Below are positions 5,656 through 11,206 of a stretch of 36,748 nt of DNA, one piece after another. The notes beneath the pieces were generated by a model. The model was not told the origin of the DNA. It did no database searches and saw only the letters and a list, made by a program, of their open reading frames with translations. The DNA comes from a virus. The DNA lies in the IMG/VR virus record IMGVR_UViG_3300049595_001589, positions 1-36,748 of that record; one strand, given 5' to 3'. Position 1 is the first letter of the stretch. Each line of letters starts with the position of its first letter. A program made the position numbers and the translations under genes.

Positions 5656-5824
5656 CTATAACATCAACCAAATACATCTTGCGTTTCACAGCTAGCTTCT
5701 TGAGCCATGTAACGTGCTCTTGCCTGTAGTACGTTGTAAATCTTTGCCAACCACTTCTCACGAATTTCTCTTGAGACGTTCTCTTGACTTGGAATCTCCT
5801 TCTGTTTAGTTGTTCTTTGGTCAT
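5615..5824 (-). CDS. CopG-like ribbon-helix-helix protein, putative regulator, 69 aa
   Basis: A 69-residue basic protein. Its second half, FTTYYRQEHVTWLKKLAVKR then YLVDVIDEMVDEYRKK, has the beta-strand, helix, helix pattern of CopG/Arc ribbon-helix-helix DNA-binding proteins. The N-terminal half is Arg/Lys-rich (EQLNRRRFQVKR). It starts at ATG 5824 in an ATGA overlap with an 11-codon mini-ORF that follows the RecT stop. It may regulate the leftward promoters, but no target is shown. A longer ORF in another frame here (5664-5888) is a shadow. Confidence 0.6.
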   Translation of the reverse strand: MTKEQLNRRRFQVKRTSQEKFVRSGWQRFTTYYRQEHVTWLKKLAVKRKMYLVDVIDEMVDEYRKKGDT

Positions 5825-5856
5825 TTATTACTGCCTTGGTTCTTAGTTTTAGCCAT
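5821..5856 (-). other. 11-codon mini-cistron bridging RecT and the CopG-like gene
   Basis: Directly after the RecT stop the sequence reads TAAATG. The ATG at 5856 opens an 11-codon frame (MAKTKNQGSNK) whose TGA overlaps the ATG of the CopG-like gene. It may serve for translational coupling or be a worn-down gene; a functional peptide is not implied. Confidence 0.35.
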
Positions 5857-6663
5857 TTACTCTTCAGTTTTAGGTTCATCGATAACATCCTCTGTTACTG
5901 CTTGCGTTAGTCTTTCTAGTCGAATTGGCGACCTCCAGATTGTCCCTGTAACGTGTTTAGCTTCACAGTCGCGGAGGTACTTCTCGGCCTTTTCGCGGTA
6001 CTCTTCTTCGACCTTGCTTACATCGTAGAAGGTAGGTATTCGCCTAGTCTTTTCAGGTGCCTTTATAGGCTCCAGGCCGTCGATAATGACGTTTTCACCC
6101 TTAAAGCCTAATAGTTCACCTGTCTTTGCACTAACGACCGGCTCCATACCCTCTGGGGCTTGTGGGATGGGTGCTGCAAACGATGACGGCATCTCTTCAG
6201 CGGTATAAAGCCCGCCAAGCTCTTGAATGAACGCTTCCCTTATGGCGAGACTCTTGGCGCACTTCGAGAGCATCACCGTTGGCATCTGCTTCCACACCGG
6301 ACTCGGTTTGCTGTACTCATTCCAGTACGCCGTAGCTACTGATGGAAACTTTCTATCCTTGCGGTATACCTTAGCCGTTGAGCTGACCAAGGTTTTGCCA
6401 TCCCATTCAAAAGTTACCTCCATCCCATCAAAAGCTGGATGCGAATTAGCTATTTTCAAGAATCCGTTGATCCCCGTCATTAGCTGCAATCTGCCACCGG
6501 CCTTAATAGCCCATATTTCCTTCGTTGCTGGGTTAAGTCCTGTAGCTCTGCACATCTCAGCGAATAGCATAAACTCAGGCTCTGTTAAGCCTGGTGCTAC
6601 TGTGTTGCGGAGCGCCTGAAGCATCTCTAAATTCATGTTTGTTGTTGTTAGTTCTTTAGTCAT
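5857..6663 (-). CDS. bet: RecT/Bet-family single-strand annealing recombinase
   Basis: A 268-residue protein. The N-terminal half carries the Bet/RecT signature: LTEPEFMLFAEMCRATGLNP (about 25-44), KEIWAIKAGGRLQLMTGING (about 48-67), FLKIANSHPAFDGMEV, VYRKDRKFP, and the PTVMLSKCAKSLAIREAF block near residue 135. The C-terminal third is charged and variable. These proteins anneal complementary single strands and promote strand exchange in phage recombination. No partner exonuclease of Exo or RecE type is visible; the candidate SSB lies three genes downstream. The start at 6663 follows GAGGTAAAA and is two bases after the upstream stop. Confidence 0.88.
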   Translation of the reverse strand: MTKELTTTNMNLEMLQALRNTVAPGLTEPEFMLFAEMCRATGLNPATKEIWAIKAGGRLQLMTGINGFLKIANSHPAFDGMEVTFEWDGKTLVSSTAKVYRKDRKFPSVATAYWNEYSKPSPVWKQMPTVMLSKCAKSLAIREAFIQELGGLYTAEEMPSSFAAPIPQAPEGMEPVVSAKTGELLGFKGENVIIDGLEPIKAPEKTRRIPTFYDVSKVEEEYREKAEKYLRDCEAKHVTGTIWRSPIRLERLTQAVTEDVIDEPKTEE

Positions 6664-6665
6664 TT

Positions 6666-6890
6666 TTACCTCTCAAATAATTCTGGCATTGCGCTGTAAA
6701 TTAGATCCTCGATGTCGTCATAAAGAGACTCAACATCTTGCTGGCAATCTTCTGAGACATCATTCCAGCCGTTATTAGGCTCAAAAATGTAGTTCCCTTC
6801 GCCTGTATATTTACCGGTGACGGTAAACTCGTGCCCGTTCCTGTGTTTCAGACGAAACTCAGGTAAGTCTATTTTTAGTATTTTCATCAT
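6666..6890 (-). CDS. Hypothetical acidic protein, 74 aa
   Basis: First gene of the recombination operon, about 26 bases downstream of the predicted start of transcription. It has 74 residues with a beta-rich first half (HRNGHEFTVTGKYTGEGNYI) and an acidic helical end (VESLYDDIEDLIYSAMPELF). AGGAG lies 8 bases before the first of two adjacent ATGs. Its position directly before RecT suggests a DNA-metabolism role, but no motif supports one. Confidence 0.65.
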   Translation of the reverse strand: MMKILKIDLPEFRLKHRNGHEFTVTGKYTGEGNYIFEPNNGWNDVSEDCQQDVESLYDDIEDLIYSAMPELFER

Positions 6891-6922
6891 TATTTTTTCT
6901 CCTAGTTAAAGAGTGTTTAAGC

Positions 6923-6951
6923 TGTATACAAGATTTCTGTTCAACTGTAAA
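6923..6951 (-). promoter_or_regulatory. Leftward promoter of the RecT operon
   Basis: Read leftward: TTTACA (6946-6951), a 17-base spacer, TATACA (6923-6928); a good sigma-70-type match. Both boxes sit inside copies of TGTNNACAG (6945-6953 and 6922-6930). The predicted transcript starts near 6916, about 26 bases before the first gene. The -35 box lies directly after the stop of the transglycosylase gene. Confidence 0.7.
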
Positions 6952-6955
6952 CAAT

Positions 6956-7435
6956 TTAATACAATTTACTTAAATTAATTACCTTAGCGGCGTAGCGTTG
7001 CCCTTCAGCGCATTTGACCTTACCGCAGTTGTAGACTGTCAGAGCCTTGTTTAAGTCCCCGTGTTGATCTAACTCCTCGCGTAATATCTGCGCTCCGCAG
7101 CGTACGTTATAGGTTGGATCAAATAAGTGCTTGGCATCTAGCCCACATCTAGCGGCGTTAAACGGCATAACTTGCGACAATCCACGCGCCCCTACCTTAG
7201 AGATAGCCTTCGGGTTATAAGCCGATTCTACGCGCACCAACGCCCGTAGAACCGACCGTTTTAGTCCGAACGCATCTGCCGCTCTATCTACCTCGGATTC
7301 CAACAATACTTTGCTAGGTTGTAGCGCAGTGCTAGTTAGTCTTGAGCCGTGATAGACAAGGCTTTCCGGTAGGGTAACGTGATAGGCAAGGGTGACTCCG
7401 GCTATTAACCAGAGCCACCCGCTACCCTCGCTCAT
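6956..7435 (-). CDS. Membrane-anchored lytic transglycosylase, SLT domain
   Basis: A 159-residue protein with a hydrophobic N-terminal segment (WLWLIAGVTLAYHVTL, about 7-22) and a compact SLT fold at 48-159. Features are ALVRVESAYNPKA with the probable catalytic Glu70, VGARGLSQVMPFNAARCGL, NVRCGAQILREEL and ALTVYNCGK. Such enzymes cleave the MurNAc-GlcNAc bond of peptidoglycan. Unlike the virion-borne copy in the late operon it is encoded with early-direction genes, after three small secreted or membrane proteins. It may be the endolysin, or it may remodel the wall earlier in infection. The start overlaps the preceding gene (ATGA). Confidence 0.82.
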   Translation of the reverse strand: MSEGSGWLWLIAGVTLAYHVTLPESLVYHGSRLTSTALQPSKVLLESEVDRAADAFGLKRSVLRALVRVESAYNPKAISKVGARGLSQVMPFNAARCGLDAKHLFDPTYNVRCGAQILREELDQHGDLNKALTVYNCGKVKCAEGQRYAAKVINLSKLY

Positions 7436-7590
7436 TTCCGCACCGTAGCAACAATCTTAGCTGGGTCTTCCCCTAGCACGTAGAGTTTAAATCCGACTGT
7501 GCAAGTTATTAACCCGACCAAGAAACAAACGTGGAGCGCTGTTACCATTAAGCCGGTTGCTGTAAATAATAGTTCTTTAACTGTTTTCAT
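7432..7590 (-). CDS. Small membrane protein, 52 aa, one or two TM segments
   Basis: From ATG 7590 the minus strand encodes 52 residues: MKTVKELLF, then a long hydrophobic stretch (about 8-38, with GLMVTALHVCFLVGLITC), then YVLGEDPAKIVATVRK. GGGAGC lies before the start. Its TGA overlaps the ATG of the transglycosylase gene (ATGA), so the two are translationally coupled. A holin- or anchor-like role beside a wall hydrolase is plausible but unproven. Confidence 0.65.
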   Translation of the reverse strand: MKTVKELLFTATGLMVTALHVCFLVGLITCTVGFKLYVLGEDPAKIVATVRK

Positions 7591-7592
7591 AA

Positions 7593-7796
7593 TTAGCTCC
7601 CTTGCTCTACAGATTTATTGCAATCGCTCCAAAGGTAGCACTTCAAAGGCACGTTGTGGGTTCTCTGTGACTCTTGGCGCTCATCCACGCGAGTAATCCA
7701 GAGCTTGCCACCGGCTTCAATGCCAGTGCAGCCGAGACAACTAGCGGCGATAGTTACTACTCCGGCGACATAGGCCAGATAAAAGACACTTTTCAT
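7593..7796 (-). CDS. Exported or lipid-modified small protein, 67 aa
   Basis: A 67-residue protein with an N-terminal hydrophobic export signal (MKSVFYLAYVAGVVTIAASC) followed by LGCTG; either Cys could be a lipidation site, though the lipobox is not canonical. The mature part is polar with two further Cys residues (LKCYLWSDCNKS) that could form a disulfide. It precedes the 52-residue membrane protein by two bases. Candidate spanin-like or periplasmic partner of the transglycosylase; no family recognised. Confidence 0.55.
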   Translation of the reverse strand: MKSVFYLAYVAGVVTIAASCLGCTGIEAGGKLWITRVDERQESQRTHNVPLKCYLWSDCNKSVEQGS

Positions 7797-7837
7797 TTTC
7801 CATTCTCCTAATTAGTGGGGATAATTCCCCGTTAAAA

Positions 7838-8164
7838 TTACCAGTTAAGAGGGTCAACACCCTTCATCGGTTGGCCGATAATGTTATTGGGTACGACTCT
7901 CTGCACAGTCTCCGAGCCAGTCATATCACGGTCCCATAGGTTTCTAGTTGGCCTAGTGGTGGTCACAATACTATACCCCGTACCGTTTGGGCCTCTATCC
8001 TGTGGTACTGGCAGAACCGGCTGAACAGGTAGCCCGTAGCTTGGGGCTACTTGTTGCGCCTGGTTACGCCCTAGCGCCTCATTGACTAGCCATTGATCAA
8101 AAGCGGCATCATCAGCTAGTGCGATACTCGGCATCAGAAACAAAGCTAAAACTATTTTTCGCAT
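7838..8164 (-). CDS. Secreted Pro-rich protein, 108 aa
   Basis: A 108-residue protein with a clear Sec signal peptide (MRKIVLALFLMPSIALADD, cleavage expected after ALA). The mature part is Pro- and Gln-rich (YGLPVQPVLPVPQDRGPNG) and probably extended, with DPLNW at the C-terminus. It begins the envelope-directed module 8164-6956. The sequence gives no enzymatic motif. Its start overlaps the upstream gene by 13 bases. Confidence 0.6.
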   Translation of the reverse strand: MRKIVLALFLMPSIALADDAAFDQWLVNEALGRNQAQQVAPSYGLPVQPVLPVPQDRGPNGTGYSIVTTTRPTRNLWDRDMTGSETVQRVVPNNIIGQPMKGVDPLNW

Positions 8165-8346
8165 AAATTTTCCTTTATTAATTGTTGGAACATAATCTTA
8201 TCGCTTCCCTGTTGGAAGGCGTCGTAAAGAGATCTTAGCATAACATCCCAAGCGCCCTCCCCTAAAACGTGCTCATAAGCATCGTAAAGGCTGTTTCCGG
8301 CTTCCATATTTGCCGCGATTGCTTCAATTATTTGTTTCGTGTTCAT
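8152..8346 (-). CDS. Small helical hypothetical protein, 64 aa
   Basis: A 64-residue, probably all-helical, acidic protein (TKQIIEAIAANMEAGNS, then YDAYEHVLGEGAWD). No domain recognised. It lies between an unknown soluble protein and the secreted Pro-rich protein, overlapping the latter's start by 13 bases, and starts two bases after the preceding stop. Confidence 0.55.
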   Translation of the reverse strand: MNTKQIIEAIAANMEAGNSLYDAYEHVLGEGAWDVMLRSLYDAFQQGSDKIMFQQLIKENLCEK

Positions 8347-8348
8347 TG

Positions 8349-8702
8349 TTATATCTCCACTCGATCATGAATTGGTAATGGATAACCAACAATTTCTCGG
8401 AAACCGTTTCCGCAACAATAGGCAAAATTACCTCCCATCATGCACCAACGAGTCTCATTATAAGGCTTGAGAAAATAATAAGGCTCAGAAAATATTATTT
8501 CTTTGCTCAAAACAACCCAATTATCGGCAGGGCGCAAATCCTCTAAGGTTTTTAATTTGCCCCCCACTCGCTCAATTATGTCGGACAAAGTGTCGGGAAT
8601 GAGCATCACAACTTTACTATGTTTTGATGAAACCCCGCCTAAAGTACAATCTGAACCGCTTGCATTTCTCAACACGTCCAATTCAACAGTAATATATTTC
8701 AT
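8349..8702 (-). CDS. Hypothetical protein, 117 aa
   Basis: A 117-residue soluble protein beginning MKYITVELDVLRNASGSD. The middle has VVMLIPDTLSDIIERVGGKL; the end is Cys- and aromatic-rich (RWCMMGGNFAYCCGNGFREI), which could bind a metal. No known family. It is the second gene of the unit driven from the 9.1 kb promoter. Confidence 0.55.
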   Translation of the reverse strand: MKYITVELDVLRNASGSDCTLGGVSSKHSKVVMLIPDTLSDIIERVGGKLKTLEDLRPADNWVVLSKEIIFSEPYYFLKPYNETRWCMMGGNFAYCCGNGFREIVGYPLPIHDRVEI

Positions 8703-8721
8703 ATATTTATTTCCTTAATCT

Positions 8722-9027
8722 TTAAGCTACAAATACACCGCCGCCGATTCTATCGCCTGATTTTGGCGTAGCGTCGACAATCGCTTGAATATCCTCCGGC
8801 GATAATTGGTGAATCTCGATATTTGGATGGTTTATCAGGTGTAAACTATTACAATAGGTTGATCCCGTCTTGTAATTGCAACGGGCTTTGCCTGTTACAA
8901 TGTCACAGATCAAAACCAAACGACCGCCCTGCACAAACCGGCGATTTGGTGCCGATGAATCGACCGGATACACCACACACTCGTCTGGTTTGCGCATTTT
9001 CCCAATTTTCAGTTTAACTTGTTTCAT
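8722..9027 (-). CDS. Hypothetical protein, 101 aa
   Basis: First gene of the leftward unit; its ATG is about 40 bases downstream of the predicted transcription start. The 101-residue product starts MKQVKLKIGKMRKPDECVVY and ends with a Gly-rich segment (GDRIGGGVFVA). A central QGGRLVLICDIVTGKARCNY looks beta-rich. No motif allows a function. TAATTAGGAAA precedes the start. Confidence 0.55.
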   Translation of the reverse strand: MKQVKLKIGKMRKPDECVVYPVDSSAPNRRFVQGGRLVLICDIVTGKARCNYKTGSTYCNSLHLINHPNIEIHQLSPEDIQAIVDATPKSGDRIGGGVFVA

Positions 9028-9074
9028 ATTTTCCTAATTAGTTATTCGCCCGTAGGCTACTGTGTACATTTACC

Positions 9075-9102
9075 ACTATACACTATAAGACGATACTGTC
9101 TA
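9075..9102 (-). promoter_or_regulatory. Leftward promoter for the 9.0-7.0 kb unit
   Basis: Read leftward: TAGACA (9097-9102), a 16-base spacer, TATAGT (9075-9080). The -35 box lies in TGTAGACAG (9096-9104), and a second copy, TGTACACAG (9060-9068), overlaps the expected start of transcription, a common operator position. The first gene starts at 9027. It is divergent from the replication-initiator promoter 30 bases away. Confidence 0.55.
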
Positions 9103-9132
9103 CACTATTTATTCGGTTATTTTAAAAATAAG

Positions 9133-9161
9133 TTGAGGAATTATTTCTAGGCGAGTATAAA
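9133..9161 (+). promoter_or_regulatory. Rightward promoter of the replication-initiator gene
   Basis: TTGAGG (9133-9138), a 17-base spacer, TATAAA (9156-9161). Transcription would begin near 9168, just before a 10-bp leader hairpin, with the ATG at 9228. Back-to-back placement with the leftward promoter makes 9060-9161 the control region between the two units. Confidence 0.6.
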
Positions 9162-9174
9162 TACCTGAAATAAT

Positions 9175-9213
9175 AAAAAAGGCGGGTCACTCGGAAAAGT
9201 TAAACCCGCCTTT
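9175..9213 (-). terminator. Intrinsic terminator (leftward) and leader hairpin of the rep gene
   Basis: AAAGGCGGGT (9178-9187) pairs perfectly with ACCCGCCTTT (9204-9213) around a 16-base loop. Read leftward, the stem is followed by a run of T (complement of A at 9175-9180), giving a classic intrinsic terminator for transcripts from the 10.5 kb unit. Read rightward it is the first structure in the replication-initiator leader, with only TTTG after it, so it could attenuate or stabilise that mRNA. Confidence 0.75.
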
Positions 9214-9227
9214 GAACAAAGAACTAT

Positions 9228-9752
9228 ATGAAAAAACTACCACCTACCCGACTCTTTTTCAAGGTTTATAACGATTTACTTGATCAAGGCTTAGACTGGC
9301 ACGAAGCCGGTCTAATCTTTTACTTGGAGCGTTTGCAATCTCGAAACCTCCCTTGTTTCGCTTCTGTTGAAACAATTGCCGCAGAACTGAGAATTCCCTA
9401 CCGAACGATGCGTCGAGTCATCGATGGATTGATTACAAAAGGGTTGGTGACCTCCACAACTCAAGGCAGAAAGCGCATCCTGTCCGTTGCCAATAATCCG
9501 AGTGCCAAGGTGTCCAAAATGGACAACGTCGAAACCTCAGTTAGTGTCCAAAATGGACAAGATGAAGGTGTCCAAAATGGACAACTACCTAGATCTAATA
9601 TACCTAGATTTAAATACCTAGATCTAAATATTAATAATAATAATAATAATAATCTAAATCTAGGTAATAATTATCTAGGTAATAAAAGTAAGTATGAAAT
9701 GGTGTGGGATGATAAAAGAAAGGTTATGGTTAGGAAGCGGATAGCTGTTTAA
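9228..9752 (+). CDS. Winged-helix replication initiator, origin-containing
   Basis: A 174-residue protein. Residues 1-85 form a winged helix-turn-helix typical of phage and plasmid replication initiators: DWHEAGLIFYLERLQSRN, SVETIAAELRIPYRTMRRV, and DGLITKGLVTSTTQGRKRIL as the wing. The rest is low complexity (LNINNNNNNNLNLGNNYLG) because the DNA beneath it is made of repeats (see the origin feature). It is the only plus-strand gene in the left arm and has its own promoter and leader hairpin. By analogy with lambda O it would bind the iterons and recruit host helicase. No helicase or polymerase gene is present, so host replication is needed. Confidence 0.65.
   Translation: MKKLPPTRLFFKVYNDLLDQGLDWHEAGLIFYLERLQSRNLPCFASVETIAAELRIPYRTMRRVIDGLITKGLVTSTTQGRKRILSVANNPSAKVSKMDNVETSVSVQNGQDEGVQNGQLPRSNIPRFKYLDLNINNNNNNNLNLGNNYLGNKSKYEMVWDDKRKVMVRKRIAV
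9511..9681. other. Putative replication origin inside the initiator gene
   Basis: Three exact copies of TGTCCAAAATGGACA (6-base palindromic arms around AAA) lie at 9511-9525, 9545-9559 and 9569-9583. Next come three direct repeats of TACCTAGATYTAA (9586-9598, 9601-9613, 9615-9627), an AT-only TAA-repeat tract (9628-9652), and two inverted copies of the CTAGGTA element (9655-9666, 9673-9681). Iteron 1 is read in a different codon phase from iterons 2 and 3, so the repeats are conserved as DNA, not protein. Iterons followed by an AT-rich melting region within the initiator gene match the lambda O plan. Confidence 0.75.
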
Positions 9753-9848
9753 AGCCTCTAGGATGGCCAAGGTTGAGAGATAATAGGTTGGGGTAGGGTA
9801 ACCCTAGGCTACGAGGTAGAACGCAACCTAGGGGGTTGTAGGGGGTTA

Positions 9849-10169
9849 TTACTCGATAGCGTTGTTAAGCTTGTAGGTATCGATCCAAGTCTTAGCCTCG
9901 AATCGATAGCCGATGCGAGCACACAGAGCCTTACTTTCCAAAGCTGCCATCAGTAATTTTCTTTGATCGTCATGATCAAGCAAGTAAAACGGCGGTAATA
10001 CCGTGTACAGTAATTCCGTCATAGTATCAAAATACCGATTAGTGCTCGCACTAGCTTTAATGGCAAAAACAATGATGCGCTTTAATCCACCTTTAAGCTG
10101 CCATTGGTGAGTCTTAGCATGAAATTTAATGTATTGGTCAGCTTCCAGTCTTAATTCATCGCTAATCAT
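9849..10169 (-). CDS. Hypothetical protein, 106 aa
   Basis: A 106-residue basic, helical protein (ELRLEADQYIKFHAKTHQWQ, LKRIIVFAIKASAST, YLLDHDDQRKLLMAALESK). No domain recognised. It is the last gene of the short leftward unit starting near 10.55 kb and converges on the replication-initiator gene. Its start follows AACTAAGGAGAATATAT, a leader type shared with the gene upstream. Confidence 0.55.
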   Translation of the reverse strand: MISDELRLEADQYIKFHAKTHQWQLKGGLKRIIVFAIKASASTNRYFDTMTELLYTVLPPFYLLDHDDQRKLLMAALESKALCARIGYRFEAKTWIDTYKLNNAIE

Positions 10170-10196
10170 ATATATTCTCCTTAGTTAGTTGGTTGG

Positions 10197-10406
10197 TTAT
10201 TTGACAAGCCTTCGGATCGATGGTGTGTCGCACAGCCTGACTACTTCACAGTATTGTGCGCGACTCATAGCTACATCATCACAATACGTGCTAACTAATT
10301 CAGCTAGTGTATCAAATTTGTCGGGATTAATGTTAATATCAAAATTCTCGCAAACACAGGTGTCAACGTAATCAGCTATTTCTTTAATTGTCTCAAATTG
10401 TCGCAT
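10197..10406 (-). CDS. Hypothetical protein, 69 aa
   Basis: A 69-residue protein (MRQFETIKEIADYVDTCVCE, then DKFDTLAELVSTYCDDVAMS) with four Cys residues and a helical pattern; no family recognised. The start follows ACGGAGAATAT, directly after a 24-base TAGT repeat. It lies between the 29-residue membrane peptide and the 106-residue unknown. Confidence 0.5.
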   Translation of the reverse strand: MRQFETIKEIADYVDTCVCENFDININPDKFDTLAELVSTYCDDVAMSRAQYCEVVRLCDTPSIRRLVK

Positions 10407-10416
10407 ATATTCTCCG

Positions 10417-10440
10417 TAGTTAGTTAGTTAGTTAGTTAGT
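10417..10440. repeat. Tetranucleotide microsatellite TAGT x6
   Basis: Six perfect TAGT units (ACTA on the coding strand). It overlaps the stop of the 29-residue peptide gene and ends just before the Shine-Dalgarno sequence of the 69-residue gene. A period of 4 puts TAA stops in every frame within 12 bases. Shorter versions (CTAACTAAG) precede several other leftward genes. Confidence 0.85.
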
Positions 10441-10525
10441 CGTTGTCAAAAATATCAGCTATCACGTCAATTACAACCGCTATGACGACTGCTGCCGGAA
10501 ATATTATCAATCCCTCGATCCCCAT
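10436..10525 (-). CDS. Single-pass membrane micro-peptide, 29 aa
   Basis: From ATG 10525, with AGGAG about 8 bases upstream, this encodes 29 residues: MGIEG, a hydrophobic helix (LIIFPAAVVIAVVIDVIA), and an acidic end (DIFDND). A single membrane segment with an acidic tail and a good ribosome-binding site supports a real gene. It is the first gene after the 10.56 kb promoter. Function unknown; membrane micro-peptides in early phage regions sometimes act on host envelope processes, but nothing here shows that. Confidence 0.55.
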   Translation of the reverse strand: MGIEGLIIFPAAVVIAVVIDVIADIFDND

Positions 10526-10558
10526 ATATTGATCTCCTAAGTTAGTTAATAGCTACAT

Positions 10559-10588
10559 GCTATAGTTACACCGTAGCACAACTGTATA
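10559..10588 (-). promoter_or_regulatory. Leftward promoter of the 10.5-9.8 kb unit
   Basis: Read leftward: TATACA (10583-10588), an 18-base spacer, TATAGC (10559-10564). The match is weaker than at the other two leftward promoters, but the -35 box again lies in TGTATACAG (10582-10590). The first ORF downstream starts at 10525. Confidence 0.45.
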
Positions 10589-10634
10589 CACTATGCAAGG
10601 GTAATTAGTAAGATTCTGCATTTTTTTTTTCGAT

Positions 10635-10706
10635 TCAAAGAAAACAGCATAAACCGACTGCAATCGCTACTAATCTAGCTACGATCTCAAGAGTAATAGT
10701 CTGCAT
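10635..10706 (-). CDS. Single-pass membrane micro-peptide, 23 aa
   Basis: From ATG 10706, behind AGGAGATCATCATT, this encodes 23 residues: MQTITLEIVARL followed by VAIAVGLCCFL, essentially one membrane helix. The stop is followed on this strand by ten A residues. It is the most upstream leftward gene, next to the divergent XRE-like gene. The ribosome-binding site and hydrophobicity are the only support. Confidence 0.45.
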   Translation of the reverse strand: MQTITLEIVARLVAIAVGLCCFL

Positions 10707-10774
10707 AATGATGATCTCCTATAGGCGTTATATAGTATTACTCGGCTGATTAGGGCTTGCACTGGAGGGGATAG

Positions 10775-11086
10775 ATGCATCATGCTGATATTATGTGGTC
10801 TACATGTCGCCATGTAAGGCAAGATGATTTACAGATGCGGGGCAAGGTGCAAGAGGGTTACCTGCACACGTTGCGCAATGCTCATGGCAATCTCTACCTG
10901 GCAGTAAGACGCTACCTAGGATTAAGCAGGGACCAATTCGCGCACAAGATAGGTATCAGTACGTACTCATTACGCTACCGCGAACGTGCTAAGCGTCTTT
11001 ATCACACGGCAGAGATAGCAGCATTGCATCAGGTATCAGGTATGACGTCTGATCAGTTTACACAATTACTTAATGATATCGCATAG
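10775..11086 (+). CDS. XRE/Cro-like helix-turn-helix protein, putative regulator, 103 aa
   Basis: A 103-residue protein. Residues about 45-103 match an XRE-type helix-turn-helix: RRYLGLSRDQFAHKIGISTY, then SLRYRERAKRLYHTAEIAAL and GMTSDQFTQLLNDIA. The first 40 residues are basic with no clear fold. GGAGGGGATAG directly precedes ATG 10775 and fixes the start. It is the first gene of the rightward arm, divergent from the leftward units, so it is the natural candidate for a switch regulator binding the TGTNNACAG elements; that link is inference. Confidence 0.65.
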   Translation: MHHADIMWSTCRHVRQDDLQMRGKVQEGYLHTLRNAHGNLYLAVRRYLGLSRDQFAHKIGISTYSLRYRERAKRLYHTAEIAALHQVSGMTSDQFTQLLNDIA

Positions 11087-11206
11087 TTACTGTGGAGTGA
11101 CACATAACAATACTTATCGGTCATTCAAAACCCAAACCAAAACCTAGCCTAACATGCTGAAAACACTAGCTATAAAACGCAATTCCAAAACGAAATCAAA
11201 AACGGA

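Noticed and set aside
5664-5888. 74-residue minus-strand ORF over the CopG-like gene and the RecT end
   Set aside because: It overlaps two better-supported frames, has no ribosome-binding site, and shows biased shadow composition.
7817-7830. GGGGATAATTCCCC hairpin between two secreted-protein genes
   Set aside because: A five-pair stem with no T run; too weak to call a terminator.
9511-9583. Iterons as a protein repeat (VQNGQ)
   Set aside because: The first copy is in another codon phase and encodes VSKMDN, so the repetition is at DNA level only.
9753-9848. G-run region (GGTTGGGGTAGGG...TAGGGGGTTGTAGGGGG) as a G-quadruplex or terminator
   Set aside because: The GGG runs are split by about 40 bases, and the only stem (9824-9838) is five pairs without a T run. 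Left as a plain convergent intergenic gap.
10611-10634. Run of ten T as a rightward terminator
   Set aside because: No stem precedes it on the plus strand and no rightward gene ends nearby.
10715-10740. Leftward TAATACTATATAACGCCTATAGGAGA resembles a T7-type promoter
   Set aside because: The spacing is three bases too long and no phage-type RNA polymerase gene is present; it occurs once. Probably chance.
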